A DNA stretch of 29,619 nucleotides from an uncultured Saprospiraceae bacterium (GCA_934699305.1 CAKUWM010000009.1:1-29619), one strand, 5' to 3'; positions 1-7,537 are shown, counted from the stretch's first letter. Translations and numbers: made by a program. The notes: generated by a model from the letters alone, not told the origin.

Positions 1-582
1 ATTACTATGCCTATATACCAGGAGAATTCATTTAGTAAAAAGGTAAGCGAAAATATGATTCGCCCCGGGTTTGGAGCAGGATTAAATGTTGGTTTTCTCA
101 AATTGAAGCATGTGCAGTTATATAGTGGCCTTGATTACTATTTTACTCAGTATATCCATAAATTTAGTCTTAAGTTCGGAAGTGGCGGCGGTGTGCCATC
201 AATCGTAGAAAACAAAATACAAACCCACATACTGGCAATACCTATAGGACTTAACTATTCATTGGGTCAAAAATTTAATGTACAATTTAGCTCTTCATAT
301 GCTTACTCTTTTACTTCACCGGTTAAAGCTATTGTTACTAATCCGGCAGGAGAGGATGAAATTTTAGGAAAAGGTGAGAAAAATGCTGAACGCCGATACA
401 ATATCCGGCTTGAATTAATACCCTTCTATAGGGTTTACGCTTCTGGAGGAAGCAGAAAAAAGGGCTCATCCATTGACGTGGGTGCGGGTGTGGCGTATCA
501 TTTACTTACCGATCAGTTATACTTTCTTAATGATAAGGTCAATAAGTTAAGTCCCTTACTAACAATTAAATGGAAGCTTTAA
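1..582 (+). CDS. Outer-membrane beta-barrel-like protein, 5' end cut by window edge
   Basis: The reading frame is open to the first base of the window, so the start and any signal peptide probably lie upstream; the first in-frame ATG is at 7. The visible 191+ residues alternate hydrophobic and polar residues with many aromatic ends to strands (GLDYYFTQYIHKF, HILAIPIGLNYSLG, FNVQFSSSYAYSF) and end in LTIKWKL, which is typical of the antiparallel strands of porin-like outer-membrane barrels in Bacteroidota. No catalytic motif is seen. The next gene starts 10 bases after the stop, so it is probably the first visible member of a three-gene transcript with 593-1405 and 1392-2063. The barrel assignment is inferred from strand pattern only; ligand or partner is unknown. 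Confidence 0.55.
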   Translation: MTMPIYQENSFSKKVSENMIRPGFGAGLNVGFLKLKHVQLYSGLDYYFTQYIHKFSLKFGSGGGVPSIVENKIQTHILAIPIGLNYSLGQKFNVQFSSSYAYSFTSPVKAIVTNPAGEDEILGKGEKNAERRYNIRLELIPFYRVYASGGSRKKGSSIDVGAGVAYHLLTDQLYFLNDKVNKLSPLLTIKWKL

Positions 583-592
583 AAATTTTCCA

Positions 593-1405
593 ATGTTAAC
601 AAAGACCTTTGCATCATGGCCTATCTTACTTCTACTTGTTGTAGGATTTGATTCTACCTATGCTCAGAAGAATGTAATAGAAATAAACTACTATATGAAT
701 ATGGCCTTTGGCCTTAAGGAAGATTTCAGAGAGTTTCAAGATGGTCTTTCCGGTGTTCCTGCTACTGATTTTTTAGATAAAAACGGAAACAAAGTATTTA
801 CCGGTATTGGCAAGATTAAGGAAATAGGTTATTACAGAGGCTTCAACAGTAAATGGGCTGTTGGACTAAGGGTATCTAACGGCTACTTTCGAAGATCGCT
901 GGGATATATTACATTTAAGAACGACCCTAATGAAGACCCTGTCAATGCCGGTAATTTCATGTCTATGATAAATGAGATTGCCGGTACTGAACTGGGCTGT
1001 CGATATGCCTGGAGAAATCTCCATGATAAAATTATCTTCATCCTAAATTCTTCTATTGGAGTTTCTGTATGGTATGATTATTATTTCGAAGGGGGAAGAG
1101 TTTCTTTACAATCTTCCATGCCAAGTCTTAATATAATTAATCCTGATCGTGGATTCAGTATAGGAAAAATAAAACAATCACTAAAATTCAATGATTATCG
1201 ATATACTGCCTCCCTAGAACCGACTATCGACGTGAAGTTGTATAAGTTTATCTACAGCAAGATAGGGATCCAATATAAACTTCTATTCCGAAGTCAATTT
1301 CGTTATACCCGAAACGATGGCAGTATCATACATGATACTTGGCATGATTTTGTCGATCCTATCCACCTCTTGAGTTTTTCAGTCGGCCTATATGCGAAGT
1401 TTTAG
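593..1405 (+). CDS. Exported beta-barrel-like protein of unknown function
   Basis: 270 residues. The N-terminus carries a Sec signal peptide: a hydrophobic core around residues 9-20 and a likely signal peptidase I site after TYA-Q (residues 23-25), the Ala-Gln pattern common in Bacteroidota. The mature part is rich in aromatic residues and in two-residue alternation (WYDYYFEGGRVSLQS, YRYTASLEPTIDVKLYKFIYSKIGIQYKLLF) and ends with LLSFSVGLYAKF, a C-terminal strand finishing in Phe as in outer-membrane barrels. It starts 10 bases after the preceding stop and its last 14 bases overlap the next gene, so the three are likely co-transcribed. No family was recognised; an outer-membrane location is inferred. 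Confidence 0.65.
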   Translation: MLTKTFASWPILLLLVVGFDSTYAQKNVIEINYYMNMAFGLKEDFREFQDGLSGVPATDFLDKNGNKVFTGIGKIKEIGYYRGFNSKWAVGLRVSNGYFRRSLGYITFKNDPNEDPVNAGNFMSMINEIAGTELGCRYAWRNLHDKIIFILNSSIGVSVWYDYYFEGGRVSLQSSMPSLNIINPDRGFSIGKIKQSLKFNDYRYTASLEPTIDVKLYKFIYSKIGIQYKLLFRSQFRYTRNDGSIIHDTWHDFVDPIHLLSFSVGLYAKF

Positions 1406-2063
1406 TAATATTTTGTTTCTGGTATTGTTTATGAATTGCGTAGTACAAGCACAATATTCTCATAGTATAAGGGCGGGAATAGGCTTAGAGTATTTAAAGT
1501 TTCATCACAATGCGCCCCACTATAAGCAATATAATTATTTCCTCAACAGTCATCTGTACAAGCGGTTGAATCTGAACTACAACGCCTACCTTTTTCATGA
1601 TCATTTGTTGTTGGGGATCGGCTATAATCTGGGTGGATACCAGTACAATGTAACTGAGGTATCCACAGGAAGAAAGTATAACCAAAGCCTTACAATGCAC
1701 TCCATCATGTTAAGAACACTATACAGTAAAAGAATCTGGCAGGATATTATTGGAGTTAAAAAAAGAAAAAAAACAAAAAACAAGGAGGATATTGAGCTTC
1801 TATGCCAGGTCGGAACTGCTCAAGGTTTCATAGTTAAATCTTCCTGGGAGACATTCGATACATCTCGTGTTAATGGAAAGGAAGTAATCGACCCTTTTTT
1901 GATTTATCTTTCATTTGGTTTTGAATTGAAAAAAACTTTTGCCAAGAAAAAAGCGTGGTCTGCTGACATAAAATTTAACTTTGGATTGAATGATATTGAC
2001 AAAGTTAGCTATTCAAGATCGAGGCTCAATAATGTCGAAATTGCGATTTCAAAATATTTTTGA
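1392..2063 (+). CDS. Exported beta-barrel-like protein of unknown function
   Basis: 223 residues with a clear signal peptide (hydrophobic stretch about residues 5-18, cleavage predicted after VQA-Q near residue 20). The mature protein again shows alternating strands (LNYNAYLFHDHLLLGIGYNLGGYQYNVT) and a C-terminus ending in IAISKYF, an aromatic-terminated last strand. A lysine-rich stretch near residues 118-130 (KKRKKTKNKED) would fit a periplasmic turn or an extracellular loop. The start overlaps the end of the preceding gene by 14 bases in another frame, which suggests translational coupling. It resembles its two upstream neighbours in style but not obviously in sequence. Function unknown. 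Confidence 0.62.
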   Translation: MRSFSNILFLVLFMNCVVQAQYSHSIRAGIGLEYLKFHHNAPHYKQYNYFLNSHLYKRLNLNYNAYLFHDHLLLGIGYNLGGYQYNVTEVSTGRKYNQSLTMHSIMLRTLYSKRIWQDIIGVKKRKKTKNKEDIELLCQVGTAQGFIVKSSWETFDTSRVNGKEVIDPFLIYLSFGFELKKTFAKKKAWSADIKFNFGLNDIDKVSYSRSRLNNVEIAISKYF

Positions 2064-2090
2064 CCTATTACATTAGTATTCAGTAGCAAC

Positions 2091-2276
2091 TCATTTAAAA
2101 CTGGTCAACGCTTCATTAGCCTCTCGCTTCGCCTCAATGTCAAAAGACTTTAGATAGCTCTCCGTTGTTTTTGTATCGGTATGCCCCAACTGTTTGCCAA
2201 TGAAAGCTATACTCTGGCCGGAATGAAGCAAAACAGGTGTGAGACCTTTGCACGACAAAATCAAATATATATGCAC
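2091..2276 (-). pseudogene. Tyrosine recombinase (phage-type integrase) C-terminal remnant
   Basis: The minus-strand translation contains SGQSIAFIGKQLGH followed by TDTKTTESYLKSFD, the C-terminal block of Bacteroidota tyrosine recombinases: the LGH histidine and the nucleophilic Tyr of the ESYL segment are both present, followed by the usual basic/acidic tail to a natural stop at 2091. The catalytic domain upstream is missing. The bases just upstream encode a possible relic of the R-H-x-x-R box in another frame (RSHTCF), suggesting a frameshift as well as truncation. With a full-length family size of about 300-400 residues, this fragment of about 45 recognisable residues cannot be active. It lies on the 3' side of the tRNA-Leu gene, the usual place for an integrase of an element that used the tRNA as attachment site. 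Confidence 0.75.
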
Positions 2277-2357
2277 AATATGTATGTATATATATGTGAT
2301 AATTTATATAATTATGCATATATTTAAACAATGAAACACTATAAAAATATAAATGCG

Positions 2358-2531
2358 ATGGCAACATTTTCGACCATTTTCGTTGACGCTAAAGTCAGGA
2401 AAGTAACCTTTTATAACCAAATTAATCAGATAATTGACTGGACGCCTATAGAGAAAGAAATAAACAAGTCATATTCTAAAGGTAAAACCTTGACAGGAGC
2501 TATAGCATACAGTGTTTATTTAAAGAGGTGA
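2358..2531 (+). pseudogene. IS5-type transposase N-terminal remnant
   Basis: The segment INQIIDWTPIEKEINKSY followed by SKGKTLTGAIAYS matches the conserved N-terminal region of IS5/IS1182-like transposases as found in Bacteroidota (pattern IDW-x-x-I-E-K-x-I, then a basic K-G-K-x-x-x-G, then AYS before the FKMLLLQ-type helix). The similarity ends at AYS and the frame stops 5 codons later at 2531, just before a tRNA gene, so only about 55 residues of a transposase of some 300-450 remain and the DDE catalytic domain is absent. The Met at 2358 fits family starts better than the upstream in-frame ATG at 2331. Assignment rests on remembered family pattern, not on a search. Confidence 0.65.
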
Positions 2532-2554
2532 CAAAATTTTCACTAAATATAAAG

Positions 2555-2637
2555 TGCCCACGGCCGGATTCGAACCGGCACGGACGTAGTCCACAACCCC
2601 CTCAAGATTGCATGTCTACCAATTTCATCACGTGGGC
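2555..2637 (-). tRNA. tRNA-Leu (anticodon GAG)
   Basis: The minus strand folds as a class II tRNA. The acceptor stem GCCCACG (2637-2631) pairs with CGTGGGC (2562-2556) with discriminator A at 2555. The D region contains AATTGGTAGACAT. The anticodon stem CAATC/GGTTG encloses the loop TTGAGGG, giving anticodon GAG (Leu, CUY codons). A long variable arm and the T arm GCCGG-TTCGAAT-CCGGC follow. CCA is not encoded. The 3' end faces the integrase and transposase remnants. Confidence 0.95.
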
Positions 2638-2743
2638 TTTCAAATTTATCGCTATAATCCATTGATTATGCGCCAAATAGAGTAAATCACAAAACGATTT
2701 TGCCTCTAAAATGGACGTGAAGTTATAAAATCTATTTTATTTA

Positions 2744-2775
2744 TTGGGTATTTTTTCAAATAACGTTTAATTTTG
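2744..2775 (+). promoter_or_regulatory. Bacteroidota-type promoter of the PspC-domain gene
   Basis: TTG at 2744-2746 and TAATTTTG at 2768-2775 (fits TAnnTTTG) are separated by 21 bases, matching the -33/-7 layout of primary Bacteroidota promoters. The start codon at 2805 follows 29 bases after the -7 box. Confidence 0.55.
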
Positions 2776-2804
2776 CTCTCCTTGTTATACAATCGAAACA
2801 CATC

Positions 2805-3026
2805 ATGATAGATATTGAATTTAAAAATTTAGTTGGTAAATCAGCCTTTGGAGTATGCTCTTATATCAGTGAAAAATTTGGTGTATCTATAACAAGAGTG
2901 CGGCTTTACTTCATCTACCTTAGTTGCGCTACCTTAGGTTCATCCTTCGTCGCTTACCTTTTCCTTGCCTTTTGGGTCAATATCAGAAAGTATCTGAAAC
3001 GCAATAATCGAGCTGTTTGGGAATAA
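2805..3026 (+). CDS. Small PspC-domain membrane protein
   Basis: 73 residues. Residues 10-60 fit the PspC fold: a G-V-C motif at the start (FGVCSYISEKFG), a short amphipathic helix, then V-R-L-Y-F and one long hydrophobic segment (about residues 32-58: LYFIYLSCATLGSSFVAYLFLAFW) followed by a basic cytoplasmic tail (RKYLKRNNR). Proteins of this family sit in the inner membrane; in proteobacteria PspC takes part in the phage-shock envelope response, but short single-domain forms like this in Bacteroidota have no established role. It has its own promoter and converges on the metal transporter gene with a 38-base gap; no other psp gene is present. Confidence 0.75.
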   Translation: MIDIEFKNLVGKSAFGVCSYISEKFGVSITRVRLYFIYLSCATLGSSFVAYLFLAFWVNIRKYLKRNNRAVWE

Positions 3027-3064
3027 TCTCAATTCATTCTTTTCTTTATTTTCATCTTACCTTC

Positions 3065-4948
3065 TTAACGAACAACCAATAGGGGTATTTTTATTTTGTG
3101 ACGGACGGCACCCACTGTTGTTCCGAAGATTAAGTCATGAAACCACTGATGTCCATGAGCAGCCATAATCAATAAGTCGGCATCAAAAGCATGTACGATA
3201 AGAGGAATCTGTTTTTTGGGATTTCCGTATGCGAGTGAATAATCAACCTTGTAACCCAATGAAGTCAAGTGCTCTACATAGGTAATGAGGTTTGACTTAT
3301 CGGAAGAGGCTTCCCTATCATGTGATTCACTTCCCGAAATATAAGCGCCGGCAGATTCTACGATGTGGATTAGGTGATAGTGTGCGTCTTTGCCTCCCTC
3401 GTGTATGGCTCTACTTACCGCATTAGAATCCATCCCTGAAAAATCCAATGCTATAGCAATACGACGGAATCGAGGTACTGAATGCACTTGCAGTGGCGCA
3501 AATTGTCCGTGTGGGGTAAGCGTCGTTACAGCCGTTTTCTTTCCCAACAAAGGCTTGATGGTCAAGTATAACAATAAGGCTAAAGCACCTCCAAACAAAG
3601 GAACAATAACCAACCAAACCAACAAAGGATGTATGTCAGCACCCATCAACTCTTCCTTGAGCGTGTCAATCACCAACTTTATATTCAGGCTTACTATGGT
3701 CAATGCTATCAACCACGAGGCTATTTTCACCCACAGCTTGATGGCAAAAACACCCATTTTTTCTTTATCTGAGACAAAGTGTATCAAAGGAATGATGGCA
3801 AAGCCCAACTGTAAGGAAAGGATAACCTGACTTAAAATAAGCATGGGTCCGGTCTCATTTTCACCATAAACCAGAATAACTATCATCGCCGGAATAATTG
3901 CGACCAGACGCGTGATTAATCGCCTCAACCAAGGCTGAATGCGAATATTGAGGTAGCCTTCCATGACTATCTGCCCTGCGAGTGTGCCGGTAATAGTAGA
4001 GCTTTGCCCGGCAGCGATCAAAGCGACTGCAAATAAAATAGGCGCCAACTTATTACCCAATACCGGTTCCAAAAACTTGTGTGCATCTTGAATCTCTGCA
4101 ATCTCATGCATACCATTCTTATAAAATGTAGCAGCCGCCAGAATTAAAATAGCCGCATTGACAAAAAATGCCATGTTGAGCGCTACCGTTGAGTCTATCA
4201 TATTGAACTTGATAGCGCTTCTCAGCCCCTTTTCATCCCGATTAAAGCGACGCGTCTGTACTAAGGCAGAATGTAAATACAAATTGTGTGGCATTACCGT
4301 CGCTCCAATTATTCCTATAGCAATATAAAGAGCCGCTGTATTGGGGATTGATGGAACAAAGCCTCCCGCTATCTCTTGTATATCCGGCCGGGCAAAGTAT
4401 ATCTCTATCACAAAGGCACCACCAATGATGGCAATAAGACAGATTATCAAAGCCTCCATCTTCCGTACACCATAGTTTTGAAGTAATAAAAACAAGAAAG
4501 TATCTAATACTGTCAGGCCGACGCCCCATATTAATGGAAGACCAAATAATAATTGTAATCCAATGGCCATCCCCAATACCTCAGCCAAGTCGGTCGCAGC
4601 AATAGCAATCTCAGCCAATATCCACAAACAGATATTGACAAAACGCGGGTAATGCGCTCGTGATGCTTGTGCCAAGTCAAGACGCTGCACCAATCCCAGT
4701 CGTGCCGATAAACTCTGTAATAAAAGGGCCATTATGTTTGACATCAAAAGCACCCATATCAATGTATAACCAAATTGGCTTCCGCCGGCTAAGTCTGTCG
4801 CCCAGTTACCGGGATCCATATAGCCCACGCTGACTAAATACGCAGGTCCCATAAAAGCAAAGAGCTTTTTCCAAAATCCCTTTTTTTCTGCTACAGCCAC
4901 CGATGCGTGGATTTCAGAGAGAGAACGGTCGTCGTGTTTGGTCTGCAT
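3065..4948 (-). CDS. mntH: NRAMP-family divalent metal transporter fused to a C-terminal UspA domain
   Basis: 627 residues. Residues about 27-465 are an NRAMP (MntH-type) proton-coupled Mn(II)/Fe(II) importer: the metal-binding TM1 motif DPGNWA at 45-50, the TM6 motif MPHN at 219-222, and the family signature GQSSTITGTLAGQIVMEG at 314-331. About eleven membrane segments are visible. After a linker, residues 493-627 form a universal-stress-protein domain (RRIAIALDFSG start, GTT near 609-611 and the IPLLVV end strand); its usual ATP-binding G-2X-G-9X-G(S/T) motif is imperfect because the second Gly is Trp602. Ordinary MntH proteins are about 410-450 residues, so the extension is a genuine fusion in one frame. 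The UspA part would be cytoplasmic and may regulate transport or sense nucleotide. Start ATG at 4948 follows a -7 box and palindrome (see 5021-5054). Confidence 0.9.
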   Translation of the reverse strand: MQTKHDDRSLSEIHASVAVAEKKGFWKKLFAFMGPAYLVSVGYMDPGNWATDLAGGSQFGYTLIWVLLMSNIMALLLQSLSARLGLVQRLDLAQASRAHYPRFVNICLWILAEIAIAATDLAEVLGMAIGLQLLFGLPLIWGVGLTVLDTFLFLLLQNYGVRKMEALIICLIAIIGGAFVIEIYFARPDIQEIAGGFVPSIPNTAALYIAIGIIGATVMPHNLYLHSALVQTRRFNRDEKGLRSAIKFNMIDSTVALNMAFFVNAAILILAAATFYKNGMHEIAEIQDAHKFLEPVLGNKLAPILFAVALIAAGQSSTITGTLAGQIVMEGYLNIRIQPWLRRLITRLVAIIPAMIVILVYGENETGPMLILSQVILSLQLGFAIIPLIHFVSDKEKMGVFAIKLWVKIASWLIALTIVSLNIKLVIDTLKEELMGADIHPLLVWLVIVPLFGGALALLLYLTIKPLLGKKTAVTTLTPHGQFAPLQVHSVPRFRRIAIALDFSGMDSNAVSRAIHEGGKDAHYHLIHIVESAGAYISGSESHDREASSDKSNLITYVEHLTSLGYKVDYSLAYGNPKKQIPLIVHAFDADLLIMAAHGHQWFHDLIFGTTVGAVRHKIKIPLLVVR

Positions 4949-5020
4949 ATCTTTGATTGTTTCAAAACTATAAAAGCAACTTACGCCTACTTTGTAAGAG
5001 TATTGTGATTATTTTGTTGG

Positions 5021-5028
5021 CAAATGTA
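5021..5028 (-). promoter_or_regulatory. Probable -7 box of mntH-uspA gene
   Basis: On the minus strand the sequence reads TACATTTG, a match to TAnnTTTG, 72 bases upstream of the ATG. No perfect TTG sits at the usual -33 distance; that position is occupied by the palindrome at 5037-5054. Confidence 0.45.
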
Positions 5029-5036
5029 ATACTTTT

Positions 5037-5054
5037 TGTTAGAGCGTACTAACA
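5037..5054. promoter_or_regulatory. Candidate metal-regulator operator (TGTTAG-N6-CTAACA)
   Basis: A perfect 6-bp inverted repeat with 6-base spacer lies 8 bases upstream of the -7 box of the NRAMP transporter, covering the -33 region. The TTAG...CTAA half-sites resemble those of DtxR/MntR-family operators, and repression at such a site by Mn- or Fe-bound regulator is the usual control of mntH. No dtxR-family gene is in the window, so the regulator is inferred. Confidence 0.35.
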
Positions 5055-5243
5055 TATTTTTTATTTTGAAAAAATATTTCTTTTTTGTTGGACACGATAC
5101 AGCAACAAATGTTTTACAAAGGAATGTCTTATAGGAACCCCTCTTTCTATAAAGGAGAAATGTTTTTCATTGATGCAGAGGCAAAAAATATTCAATGACA
5201 GGAGCATTTTGTAACTAAGTACATACTTCAAAAGTTAAAATAA

Positions 5244-5290
5244 CGCGAATTCCTTTTAAGGCAAAATATTGTCATCATGAGAAGTTCGCG
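5244..5290 (+). repeat. Short interspersed inverted-repeat element, copy A
   Basis: Outer arms CGCGAA (5244-5249) and TTCGCG (5285-5290) pair; the core AATTCCT...GGCAAAATATTGTC closely matches the core of copy B at 11623-11668 (about 22 of 27 positions with one indel). It ends two bases before the first 317-bp tandem unit. Confidence 0.45.
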
Positions 5291-5292
5291 CC

Positions 5293-6039
5293 GAATCTCC
5301 TTCCCTTTTTACTAACCTCAGAGAGGTCAAATATTGATAGAAATATTGATGGGAGTGGCGTCCCGACCCCGAAAGGGTCGCATGTCAAAGTCTTACAAAA
5401 AATGATTATTACGACATTTTTGAGGTAGATACCGATTGTAAAGTGAGTATTACAAACAATTGAATCTACATTCCACATTAGACGAATGAGGAATCAATGT
5501 ACGACCCATAATCAATGGCTTCATTATATCATTGAAACGACTAAATCGGAATGTTCCTCATATTCAGCACTATTCGGGCTTGGAAAACCTAGATTGCTCA
5601 ACTCCTATTGAATCTCCTTCTCTTTTCAATGACCTCAGAGAGGTCAAATATTGATAGAAATATTGATGGGAGTGGCGTCCCGACCCGAAAGGGTCGTATG
5701 TCAAAGTCTTACAAAAAATGATTATTACGACATTTTTGAGGTAGATACCGATTGTAAAGTGAGTATTACAAACAATTGAATCTACATTCCACATTAGACG
5801 AATGAGGAATCAATGTACGACCCATAATCAATGGCTTCATTATATCATTGAAACGACTAAATCGGAATGTTCCTCATATTCAGCACTATTCGGGCTTGGA
5901 AAACCTAGATTGCTCAACTCCTATTGAATCTCCTTCTCTTTTCAATGACCTCAGAGAGGTCAAATATTGATAGAATATTGATGGAAGTGGCATCCCGACC
6001 CGAAAGGGTCGTATGTCAAAGTCTTACAAAAAATGATTA
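5293..6039. repeat. Tandem repeat, about 2.4 copies of a 316/317-bp unit with two hairpins per unit
   Basis: Unit 1 is 5293-5609, unit 2 is 5610-5925 and a partial unit 3 is 5926-6039; units are nearly identical apart from the first 30 bases of unit 1 and a few substitutions and single-base indels. Each unit begins GAATCTCCTT and holds a hairpin ACCTC-AGA-GAGGT (5315-5327 in unit 1), then two ATATTGAT repeats, then a hairpin CGACCC-(c)GAAA-GGGTCG with a GAAA loop (5364-5380; 5681-5696; 5996-6011). Short open frames inside (such as minus 5275-5478) are copies of the same non-coding sequence and show no protein character. The function is unknown; it may be a REP-like or small mobile element amplified in tandem. 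Confidence 0.9.
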
Positions 6040-6161
6040 ATGGATAATCTCCTTTTATGAGGATAAAAAACGCACAATCATTTTATAATGACATTATTAT
6101 CTCATCCTGAAATTATTCCAATAAAAAATAGCCTCGTATTAAGACGTATTATACGCAAATC

Positions 6162-6737
6162 TTAGCCCGGCAATTGTTTGTACCCTGATTTCTTGAAGGC
6201 CTCAAAAGTCGGTTGTATCCGCAAATATGCCAAATCATCCAAGGTGTCGATCAGGCTAAGGTCAGGCAATCCTTTCTTTACGGAGGCATGAATGCAAGCA
6301 TATCCATTGACGGCATCTTCTCTAATGGAATAAATACAAGCTTTGTACAAAGGAATCATCGCATCGAATGAATCAGAAGCTTCAGCGAGTTCCAACTGTA
6401 CCACTGCGTCATCCAATTTATAATCTTTTAGCAAGCGGATACCTTTTTTCTTATAAGGATTTTCCTCTTTTCCGCCATAGCCAACTATAAGACTTTCTTT
6501 GACCGGCCTTCCGTTACGGAATATATCTAATAATACTTGCAAATCTGCTGAAACACGTGAACGAACCAAATATTTAACATTTTCACCATCTTCTTCGATG
6601 ACAAAAAAATGTTCCGCCCCCCACATACTGCCCTTCTTTGACATTTCCCTACCATTGACGGTAACGGTTTCGATACCTTTCCAGTCATTGAAAAATTCAA
6701 AAACTTTTTCGTCGATTATCGTTTTTAAATACTGCAT
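6162..6737 (-). CDS. Hypothetical protein, possible TPR-like C-terminus
   Basis: 191 residues, no signal peptide or membrane segment. The N-terminal half (residues 1-90) is a mixed alpha/beta region with WGAEHFFVIEEDGENVKYLVRSR; the C-terminal half (about 100-191) is helical and ends DLAYLRIQPTFEAFKKSGY, a pattern often seen after tetratricopeptide-like helices. I do not recognise the family. Its start is 47 bases after the stop of the crotonase gene on the same strand, so it may be the last gene of the paaZ transcript, although nothing in its sequence ties it to phenylacetate metabolism. A cytoplasmic location is likely. Confidence 0.7.
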   Translation of the reverse strand: MQYLKTIIDEKVFEFFNDWKGIETVTVNGREMSKKGSMWGAEHFFVIEEDGENVKYLVRSRVSADLQVLLDIFRNGRPVKESLIVGYGGKEENPYKKKGIRLLKDYKLDDAVVQLELAEASDSFDAMIPLYKACIYSIREDAVNGYACIHASVKKGLPDLSLIDTLDDLAYLRIQPTFEAFKKSGYKQLPG

Positions 6738-6784
6738 ATCTTCATTTTGTGTTTTGTTATTTACCAGTCGAAATACTTTTCTTT

Positions 6785-7537
6785 TTAGCTTGCTTTAAAC
6801 TTTGCTATTGCCTGACGAGTAAATTCGCTCAATACAAGCCTGCCTGATATAGCGGCTCTTTCAGCCAATAGCTTATCCCAATGTTGAGTGCCATCCCAAA
6901 ATATTTTTTTCAACTCAGCCATAGCGTCCGGGCTGTATGAATTCCAACGTTGAATGAGTGATTCAATATATTGGTCAACCTGATCAATGGTGTCAAAGAC
7001 TTCTTGCAATAAATTATGTTGTTTTGCCCAGTCGGCAGTTTGCCATTCGTCAGGAGTCAGTGACATCTTGGCAAATGCCGAAAGCCCCGACTTCCTTTCC
7101 ACTGCCGGACCAATCACAAAAGGTCCAATTCCGACAGCCAGCTCGCTCAGCCGAATCGATGCAAATTGCGTGGCAATGACATGGTCAGAGGCAGCAATCA
7201 ATCCGACGCCGCCACCTACTGCCTTTCCCTGCACTCTTGTAAGGACAATCTTGTTGCTCTTTCTTATTGCATTTATGACATTGGCAAAGCCGGAAAAAAA
7301 CAACAGACCTTCCTTTTCATCTTTTATGGATATTAGCTCATCAAAACTTGCTCCGGCACAGAAAGTCCTATCGCCGGCACTTTTCAATAAGATTACATTG
7401 GGTTTTTCCTTATCTGCTGCATTAATTTGAGCTACAAGTTGAGATAGCAATGCCCCCGGCAACGAATTGCCAGCAGGGTGAAAAAATTCTATTATGATCC
7501 GATCGGCTTGTACCGTACTCTTTACATAGGATTCCAT
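6785..7537 (-). CDS. Enoyl-CoA hydratase/isomerase (crotonase) family protein next to paaZ
   Basis: 250 residues, full crotonase length. The oxyanion-hole segments are visible: CAGASFDEL at 60-68 and GKAVGGGVGL at 104-113, followed by SIRLSELAVGIGP at 127-139. Compared with classical enoyl-CoA hydratase the first catalytic Glu (GGGCE) is replaced by Gly (GGGVG), while the second is kept as Glu132. This is the arrangement of methylglutaconyl-CoA hydratase-like and several isomerase-type members. The gene follows paaZ by 20 bases, and such pairs are common in Bacteroidota, so a step in phenylacetate or related acyl-CoA degradation is likely. The exact reaction (PaaF/PaaG-like or LiuC-like) cannot be fixed from sequence. 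Confidence 0.85.
   Translation of the reverse strand: MESYVKSTVQADRIIIEFFHPAGNSLPGALLSQLVAQINAADKEKPNVILLKSAGDRTFCAGASFDELISIKDEKEGLLFFSGFANVINAIRKSNKIVLTRVQGKAVGGGVGLIAASDHVIATQFASIRLSELAVGIGPFVIGPAVERKSGLSAFAKMSLTPDEWQTADWAKQHNLLQEVFDTIDQVDQYIESLIQRWNSYSPDAMAELKKIFWDGTQHWDKLLAERAAISGRLVLSEFTRQAIAKFKAS

Larger units (their letters stand above)
4949..6161. other. Gene-free 1.2 kb interval
   Basis: It holds the mntH promoter and palindrome (5021-5054), the interspersed inverted repeat (5244-5290) and the tandem repeat (5293-6039). I see no credible gene. Between 6040 and 6161 I recognise nothing beyond AT-rich sequence. Confidence 0.8.

Noticed and set aside
3390..3830. 146-codon plus-strand open frame within the NRAMP gene
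   Set aside because: It is an antisense shadow of a strongly supported gene with conserved motifs.
5275..5794. Two minus-strand open frames beginning with identical sequences (MWNVDSIVCN)
   Set aside because: They lie inside the tandem repeat and are identical because the DNA is repeated. They have no family character, and their ends fall in the hairpins.
5293..6039. CRISPR array
   Set aside because: The repeat unit is over 300 bp and contiguous, with no alternating short repeat and unique spacer, and no cas genes are nearby.
6987..7430. 147-codon plus-strand open frame opposite the crotonase gene
   Set aside because: Antisense shadow of a gene with crotonase motifs.
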